In this document: piece by piece, positions 57,330 to 64,000 of the stretch
Numbering within the stretch: the stretch's first letter is position 1
Layout of the letters: the number at the start of each line of letters is the position of its first letter
Source: Capitulum mitella
Lineage: Eukaryota; Arthropoda; Thecostraca; Pollicipedomorpha; Pollicipedidae
Length of the DNA stretch: 64,000 nucleotides
Assembly (NCBI GenBank): GCA_030062745.1
Contig: CP099846.1
Location: forward strand, 5,518,001-5,582,000
Direction of reading: 5' to 3'
Position numbers and translations under genes: made by a program
Notes under the pieces: model-generated
The model's input: only the letters and a program-made list of their open reading frames with translations
Databases searched by the model: none
What the model was told of the DNA's origin: nothing

Positions 57330-59975
57330 CAGGCGGACGGGTAGCTGGGCAATCAATTTCAATGGATTCAGGACGAAACTGGGTGCAGCTCGTACGGGAT
57401 GCGCGCGGTGTATAAGCGATTAACACCCCCACCTTCGTCGTCCGAAAAACTACCACCGTCGGGATGCTGAAAACTGTTAGACTGGAGCGCGTGATACGTG
57501 GCATTCGATACCTGTGGTTGTTTTGCATGCCAATAATTTTAGCCTGGTGTGAGCGGGACGTACGTTTTGAGGTGTACTCGTTTGCCATTCAGGACTTTGG
57601 TTTGTGAATTGCTGATGCATTTTGTCGTGCGCTGCAAGGTCACAAACGCGATCAAGGACGAGCAAGATTTAGGGCATCAGTGGCAAGATGCCACCCGAGT
57701 GAGCGTGCAGCTTGTTGAGCCTGGGATCCTCAGTTTACGGGAGGGTGCACGACTCATTTCTGTATACACGACGATTACGGCAGGTATCGTTTCATAGGGG
57801 AACTGAACTGATGCACAGGTCTACGTGCAATACGACACCTTGATTTTAACCCCAAACCAACCGTGTAACGCGTTGGTTTGCCTCTAGTTCAAAATAACAA
57901 AAAAAAAAAACTGAAAGCGTGCTCTGCAAGCCTTCAGAGAATGCAATTTCATAGGCAAGTGACAGGCACTGGAAAAAAGTTCAGATCGAGGTGGTTGTTA
58001 ATCAGCGTGTCCAAGCTTCCGGACGTATAGCGTCCGAACGCGCTAGTCGATTGCGACACAAGTTGCCGACTCGGGAGACAGATTATGGCGCAGGTTTTGA
58101 AGCGATTCGTGGCGTGTGGCACGTGCCACGTGGCGCGAGCCGGACCTCTGCAGAATTCAGTTAACCACTGGTACAGACCAAACAGCAGGTGGTGTTGACT
58201 TCGACTTGGTGACAACATGGGCACCACTTGCGAGTACTATATTTCGTGGTTGGCACCCACGTGCGATCTACGTGACGATCCACCGGCACGTGTTCCGATT
58301 TGGACTCGGGTACCTCCCAGTGCCAGAAGCAGTCACCGAGATAGATAGCACTAAAGCTATCCAACAGTACCCCTTATGATGAATAGCGTGCAACAGGTCA
58401 CGTCCAGTGCGCGTGCGTTTCTTTTTACACCCCTGTTTCGTATGTGCCAATGGCTGGGACGCAAACGGCGCAGTTTGGTGCGATGGTTGCTGGAAAGGCG
58501 GACGGGTGACGGGGCGATCAAGTTCGATGGATTCAGGCTGAAACAGGGGCGCAACTTGCAAGCGGAGCACAAGGTGCCTAAGTGATTAACACCCCTCCTT
58601 CACTGCCGCAAAACTATTACCGCTGGATGCTGGCAATTGGCGGGCAGGAACGAATGATGCGTGATAGGCGATATATGTGGCTGTTCTGCATGTCATTTGC
58701 TTCAGTTTAGTGTTAGGAACGGAACACACGTTTGTTGAGGTGTGCCTTTGCCATTGCCACTCTTTGCCATTCAGGCCAGGAAAAAGTGTTCCCGACGCAT
58801 CCTTCTGGCAGGTCATGATGGCCGGGTGATAGAACGTATGTCTGTGAATGAAACATAACGGGTTCGAAAATGCCGGTCGCGAATAATTTCCACAGCCCTT
58901 AGTGCGCCGTTATTACGTAGATTTCTTTGACTTCACAAGTGTGCTGTCGCGTGAATGGTAATCTGACTTGCAAGCACCTTTTACTCACGAATGGGGATAA
59001 TGTTGGCACTAAGCTGTGCCCAGGTCTACGTCCGATACAAAGCTTCGCCTTGGACCCGAATCCAACCGTGAAACGCGTTGGTTTGTCGCTAGTTAATTTA
59101 ATGTCGAGGAAGTTGAAAGCGTGCTTTGCACGTTTTTTAGCGAGTAAGATTCCACACATGGCAGTCGCCCGAAAACAAAAAAACTTAGGTCGAGGTGTTT
59201 GTCAGTCAGTGTGTCCAAGTCTCCGAGCGTGCAGCAACCGAATGCCCCAGCCGATCGCGACACAAGTGGCATCATCTGGTGCGTCGACTCGACGGACAGA
59301 TTATGGTGCAGGTTTCGAAGCGATTCCTAGTGTGCGGCACGTATCACACGGCGAGAGCCAGACTTCTGCAGAATTCAGTTAATCACATTTGCAGATCAAA
59401 CGGCAAGTGCTGTTGACTCAAGACTTGGTGACTACTTGGGCCCCACTTGCGGGTACTCGTTTTTGTGGTAGGCACCCACGTGCGATCCACGTGGCGATGC
59501 ACGTTTGCACGTTTTTCGATATCCAGCGATGGCCCACATAATGCACATAATGCAACGGGCCACGTGCAGCGCACGTGCGCCTCTTTTACACCTTCTTTGT
59601 TCCGTATGTGCCAATGGCCGGGACGCAAACAGCGCAGTTGGGTGCGATGATAGCTTGGAAAGACTTACAGCTGGACGATCAATTTCGATGGGTCCAGGTG
59701 AAAATGAGGGTGCAACTTGCACGTGAAACTTGGGGTACCCCTCCTTCATTGCCACAAAATACAACCGCTGGGAGGCTGGAAATTGGACGGGCAGGAGCAC
59801 GTAATACGTGGAAGTCAACACGTGTGGCTGTTTTACACGTCAATAGCTTCAGCCTGCTGTGTGCGGGACGTACATGCCGACGTGTGCCTCTGCCATTCAG
59901 GCCTTTGGTTTGGGAGCCGTTGATGCTGGAGGCGCAAGATTCTGTGGTGGGCTGCAAAGTCACAAACGCCTGACA
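57330..59975. repeat. ~1.16-1.2 kb tandem repeat array, 2.3 units
   Basis: Landmarks recur in the same order. TCAATTTCAATGGATTCAGG lies at 57353, with close variants at 58518 and 59679. The ATGTGGCTGTTCTGCATG block recurs near 57510, 58675 and 59822. CAGAATTCAGTTAA lies at 58151 and 59369. Spacing is 1161-1218 bp, so small indels exist. CACGTG occurs at 58120, 58127, 58258, 58287, 59477, 59488, 59561, 59572, 59720 and 59819. Many short ORFs cross the array on both strands but none is shared in frame by all units, so I call it non-coding satellite DNA. Confidence 0.85.
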
Positions 59976-59977
59976 CA

Positions 59978-60708
59978 GACTCCTTTTTCTAGATGTTAAT
60001 GTTGATGCTAGTTCAGGCTCATTAATAACTGCTGTATTTGGTAAGCCAACTGATGGATGTGTTTGCATCAATGCACAGAGTGGATACCCAGACTGATAAC
60101 GATCAAGCGCGCTAAGGTCGTTTCTTAGAAGAGCCTTTAAGACCTGCTCAACCTAGCAACTCTTATCTAAGGGAATGACACGTATAAAACAGATACTTGC
60201 CAATAATGGCTATTGAAACCACGTTATTGACAAAAAATTCTGACTTCATGACGTGAGAAACATCATAGAGAAATGTGCGCAAATGTAGCCAAAGGAACAT
60301 AAAAATTTATTATAAGAAAAGAGATGACCTCTAGCTACAGGATAGATGAGCGTGTTTTAAAGGACATCATTAATAGTAACATTAGATATGTAGATCAAGA
60401 TAACACATTCCGTCTGACTATTTGTTACAGTAACTCAAAGCTTAGCAGCTTAGTTACGAAAAATAACTTACCTGCTAAAAGTGACAAACTGAAAACCACC
60501 AATTTAATTTGCAAACTTCAGAGTCAAAACGAAGACTGCAGGCTTCGTAACAATTGGACTTATCTTGGTGTAACAACGACAACTTTATCGCGCCCTATCA
60601 CTATACGTCTTCGGGAAGGGGCACCTTAAATTCACACCGAAACAGCTCATCATTTAAGACTTCGGCGATACGTTCTCGTGGACAGCGCTTCTATTGTAAA
60701 ACGCTTCT
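59978..60708 (+). mobile_element. Penelope-like element remnant (RT end, linker, GIY-YIG)
   Basis: FLDVNVDASSGSLITAVF then GKPTDG matches the last RT motif of Penelope-like elements (usually FLDV...YRKPTHT). A piece with FLRRAFKTCST and RIKQILANNGY follows. The open frame 60324-60629 has VLKDIINSNIRYVD, LTICYSN and LVTKNNLPA, and ends TYLGVTTTTLSRPITIRL then REGAP, the start of the GIY-YIG endonuclease. A further part with HHLRLRRYVLVD reaches about 60708. The frame is interrupted several times and the RT core is missing. The left edge abuts the tandem array; the right edge abuts the pogo copy. Confidence 0.85.
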
Positions 60709-61572
60709 ATTGACCCAGTTGTCGGGCCAGCCGCAGCAGCAGGCCTGCCAGATGTCGGGCCTCCTTGCTGCTGCGGCTGGACCGGTTCCTGCCGTTTTGG
60801 AGCTAGGCGATCGGTCACCAGTGACGGGCTGAATTGAGCATCGATGAACACATTCGGGTTGAACGGTACAATACCGCTGACCAAGAACCCCTTTGTCACA
60901 TTCGACGAAGTGCTCGCCTGTGGCCAGGCATCTCGCAAGATGCTGGGAAGATCGTGGATGGTCATCGTACGACCTCGGTTGTTTCTTAGCCAGCTCGTCT
61001 GGACAGTCCCATCGTAGGTCTTCAGTGGGCCGAACACACTTCTGTCGAGTGGCTGGAGTTTGCGTCAGCAATGGAGGCGGAAAAGAGAGCATTACTTCAC
61101 CGTTGTCTTTGGCGTAGTTCAGAGACTCGATCCCCAGGCGGCTCTCATGGTTATCCAGCAGAAGAAGCAGCAGTCGCTCTGTAGAGCACCTAGTGTGTTT
61201 CACGAAGTGCGCCAGGAAATGCCTAAAGTTTCCGACGGTCATCCATCCAGACGGGTAAGCCGCCCTGGTGCATCTTGTCGGACCATCACGCATGAAAAAC
61301 TCTGTGCCGTGCTCGAGGAAATATTACCATCGGCGGCACGGTGTTGCCGCAGGCGTTCGCAGCTGTGCAGACGGTGACAAGCTCTCCCCTTTCAGCGCAG
61401 GTCATGGAGCCGACCTGTTTTGTTCCTCTGTGCGCGACGAATTGGGGAGGTTTTTGGACCGTTATAATACCAATTTTGTCGACGTTCCAAACGTTTGTTT
61501 TCGAACTTGTGCCTGTCCATGACCTCGCCAAGCTTTTTGAAGAACTCAGCAACGTTCGATCGATTAAAGCTG

Positions 61573-61633
61573 CTAGCGCGGCCCAAACTCGTGGCCTCCG
61601 GTACTCGGACCCCACGAGTTTGGGCCGCGCTAG
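61573..61633. repeat. Hairpin: inverted duplication of transposase coding DNA
   Basis: Perfect 22 bp arms at 61573-61594 and 61612-61633 with a 17 bp loop. Read on the minus strand, the left arm encodes TSLGRA of the transposase. The right arm is its inverted copy in place of the expected upstream codons. Confidence 0.92.
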
Positions 61634-61680
61634 AAGTAAACTCTCTAGCGTACTCTGTTTAGTACTTAGTACTCGCTAGC

Positions 61681-61725
61681 GTACTCTGTTTAGCGCCGCG
61701 CTAGCGCTAGCGCTAAACAGAGTAC
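61681..61725. repeat. Second hairpin next to the first
   Basis: Perfect 16 bp arms GTACTCTGTTTAGCGC (61681-61696) and its complement (61710-61725) with a 13 bp CTAGCG-rich loop. A further GCGTACTCTGTTTAG copy lies near 61648. Confidence 0.92.
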
Positions 61726-62155
61726 ACCACGTGTACTTCTGTTTCGAAATGATATTAACAAATCAATGCCAGGGATCTTTTTTGCGCCATGAACTCGGAA
61801 TATTTAAGTCGTATCTAACTGCGGATTCGTACGCATAGTACGTACGTCGAGCACGAACTTTTCGTGGCATTACCCCGAAGAAGATCTCTGATGCCTCCTT
61901 GATGTATCCCTCTATGGCTGCCTCCTGTTCATCGGTGAACACTCGCGAACCCAATTTATGATATCCTCGATTGGGATCAAGGCCTTCGTTCTTTTCTCGC
62001 ACGAACCGGTTTAGCGTTTGATAACTGACGCCGTACTCCTTCGCAGCGCTGCGGTGTGAAACACCGTCACTGATAGCCAAGCTGGCCACTATTGAGAAAA
62101 CATCTCTTGGGCTATTTTTACTTCTTTCGGTTTTCTGGAGGTACTTGCGTGGCAA

Positions 62156-63460
62156 GATCTTTGGAAAATCTGAAGCACAAACGCACAGTTACGTGAAGTT
62201 TTGGGAGCAATTTCGGAACGATAAACGTGAGCATGCATTGCATTATAGCGGCTAGGCTAGGTAACTAGCAATGGGGGAGGGGGGAATTGAGGCCGAAGGG
62301 GAATCTGAGGCAATGGAGCCCATTGCGACCAAACCGAGGGGCCCAATCATGGGTGTAGCCACGGTTCAGAAAGGGGAGGGGAGACAATATTGCCGCAGGC
62401 CACCCAGAACAGGTGGAGCGGAGGTAAAAATCACTTGTTTCGGGCACTGCATGACAAATTACCGTTGAAATCCCTTTTGTTAAATTTATAAGTTGAAGAA
62501 GCTGCGTCGCCGATGGAAAGTATCTATTTGATACCTTAGATATCAGAGGGGGATAAATCACCACTTCCGGGAAACTGCGGAGCACGTGTACCTGCAGACC
62601 CGCAAAGGTTACACCTATGGACCCAATGGGTGGAGGATGCTTGTGGCAGTGGCCTCACCAGCTTCAAAGTCGTTGTGGGAGAGACATGCCAATTTTCAAG
62701 ACTGACTGTGATACTTCTGGGGGGCCAGGAAAATTCCCAAAGGAAAGAAGAACTTAAGCTAAAGAGGGCAATTTAATTTAATCGTGCATGAACCGTGGCT
62801 GAGACTCTGTCAGCCTGCCAGGCTGCCACACCAACTTTTCAAACAGATTCCCACTTTTGGGCCCGATGTTTGTTTATCTCACTCTTAAGCTCGTGGCAAG
62901 GCCGATGCCTTCAGACTTGGAAAAGTTGGAGGCTAGAGTCATTTTTGGGGCAGTCCCTCCCTTAGGTTATCTTACATGTGTCCCGGAAACGTGACAGGGT
63001 GAGCTGTACCAGTGGCGGGTATGTTGTATCACTGATACAACATGCCCCATACACAGCTGATACAACATGCACCGTCCGACATCTTGGAGGAAAGTTCGCG
63101 TCACTCAGTCCATGTGTGACCAGGAGACACAAAATGTTTTGCAGCATATGCAGAACATATACTTACCCGCGACTCAGCGTAGCGTTCAGACCAATCCAGT
63201 TGCACCGTGGGACCTTTAACACACATTTCTAACGATCGCAAAAATTTAAAACGATATGCAAAAAAAAAACAGATTCGTCGCACTCACCTCAGGGCGCATG
63301 CGCGTATGCAGCCGGAAGTACACTGAAAGACAGAGGGCGCTGCTGCGCGTCAGCAGAAAGGTTCGAAAGCACCATCTGTCGCTTAGATTTAAAGTAAATC
63401 GCCCTGATACTGCTCCCACTTGATACAGCTCGCCCCACTCTTCCCTATATGTCGGCCATA
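62156..63460. other. No recognised gene
   Basis: A hairpin with 15 bp arms (GTATGTTGTATCA / TGATACAACATGC) lies at 63018-63049, and the TGATACAACATGC word repeats near 63060. A GAGGGCGCTG word near 63334 resembles a CTCF core. Nothing else is assigned. Confidence 0.45.
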
Positions 63461-63815
63461 CAACAAAATGGCCACTGCCATATTGGATCAAGTACAGTTC
63501 ACTAAATTTTTCGTCGGTTTGTTTATCATTATTGTTATTCATTTCGTTTCATTACGAAACAATGCTCCCCGTTTTACATATCAATGTCACCCAATGAACA
63601 GGGGAGAGAAAACAACTCATCTCTGGTTTCGATGGGACAGCAACAATAATAGCGTCTCAGAGCAGAGCAGTAGGGGTGAGAGACGCATTACTGAAATACT
63701 GCTTACATGGAAATCACAGTGTTTACGAGTCGGAAATGCCACGTTTTCGTAAGTAGACTACGTAAATATATTTTTTCCTCAGTATCGTAATGTGTAGGTA
63801 CCTGGTGCCACATGA
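63461..63815 (+). repeat. Interspersed repeat R6, copy 2
   Basis: This matches the complement of 37915-38306 at about 80% over most of its length, from AAAATGGCCACTGCCAT to the GGTACCTGGTGCCA region. The class is unknown. It could be a MITE or a piece of a larger element. Confidence 0.75.
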
Positions 63816-64000
63816 ACTGCTGACCGGGACCGCAGAAATTATGACCCAATCCACGACCTGACTGCCTTCTTGTGACGTCATGTCATTGCTATGATCTCCG
63901 GTCGGCGTCGACGTGGGTTATTCGGACAGCAGCGACCATAGGCCCGGGACCCATAGGGCCGAGGGGGGCTTCAACCCCCTAACTTTTTGAAATTTAACGT

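Larger units (their letters stand above)
60715..62155 (-). mobile_element. pogo/Tigger-type DNA transposon, broken transposase
   Basis: The minus strand carries an N-terminal psq/CENP-B-type DNA-binding region (62155-61770: PRKYLQKTERSK, GVSHRSAAKEYGVSYQTLNR, DLNIPSSWRKK). The rest follows in the order of a DDE transposase: TSLGRASSFNRSNVAEFF near 61590, NVDKIGI (first Asp) near 61480, LLLLLDNHESRLGIESL (second Asp) near 61160, LQPLDRSVFGPLKT (third Asp) near 61030, and TIHDLPSILRDAW with GFLVSGIVPFNPNVF near 60880. The first codon reads TTG where family members have ATG. The frame changes several times, and about 25 residues are replaced by the palindromic block 61595-61762. The NVDE Glu is Lys. 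The copy is inactive. Terminal inverted repeats were not found. Confidence 0.88.

Noticed and set aside
1-64000. tRNA, rRNA and other structured RNA genes
   Set aside because: I looked for TTCGAATC-type T-loops with matching stems and for rRNA blocks and found none convincing.
1-64000. LTR retrotransposon, retroviral or capsid-bearing element
   Set aside because: No gag, protease, integrase, envelope or capsid motif and no paired long terminal repeats were recognised.
1-64000. CRISPR array
   Set aside because: No short direct repeats with unique spacers; the repeats present are contiguous minisatellites of an animal genome.

Overview
This window reads as repeat-rich nuclear DNA from an animal, most likely an invertebrate. 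There are no bacterial operons, genes are very sparse, one coding exon starts at a consensus 3' splice site, and most of the sequence consists of transposon copies, minisatellites and (TA)n tracts. The best host gene is a 12-helix MFS sugar transporter of the insect/crustacean trehalose-transporter (Tret1) type. That hints at an arthropod, possibly a crustacean, but the placement is only an inference.

Host genes. The only convincing live host gene is the last exon of the MFS transporter (31888-33231, minus). A truncated paralogue of it lies at 55438-55868 (plus), wedged between two transposon copies. A solute-carrier-35G-like gene (7240-8312, minus) is broken, and a near-identical inverted duplicate of its 5' half lies at 9392-9837; both copies carry the same stop. 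A 280-codon ORF (24728-25570) ending in a (TAA)n tract is not recognised.

Transposons. The window is dominated by non-autonomous DNA elements bounded by TTAA (piggyBac-like by target and terminal sequence). I name three related families TTAA-1, TTAA-2 and TTAA-3. TTAA-1 has full or partial copies at about 150, 5148, 15556, 27711, 34287, 39387, 44622, 47673 and 55874. TTAA-2 copies lie at 26132, 29406, 35165 and 54138. A single TTAA-3 copy spans 50851-52499. One copy at 34287-35454 is a TTAA-1/TTAA-2 chimera. The copy at 29406-30609 lies inside a duplicated segment whose other copy (35700-36578) is empty at the matching site. Other elements are a Tx1/L1-like LINE (39790-43503, minus), a CR1/Jockey-like LINE remnant (19160-20350, plus), a Penelope-like element remnant with its GIY-YIG region (59978-60708, plus) and a broken pogo/Tigger transposase gene (60715-62155, minus). 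I recognise no retrovirus, LTR or capsid-bearing element.

Tandem and regulatory-looking sequence. A ~1.16-1.2 kb tandem array (about 57330-59975) is dense in CACGTG. There is a ~153 bp tandem repeat (13989-14400), a ~20 bp minisatellite (4140-5075), a 30 bp minisatellite beside the dead SLC35G copy, and two long (TA)n tracts. A group of CTCF-like 14-mers, all on one strand, lies at 1780-3011. The TTAA-1 elements carry clusters of AGGTCA nuclear-receptor half-sites. Long intervals (278-1770, 9838-13980, 20965-24700, 30810-31880, 36579-37438, 48889-50850, 62156-63460) hold nothing I can assign.
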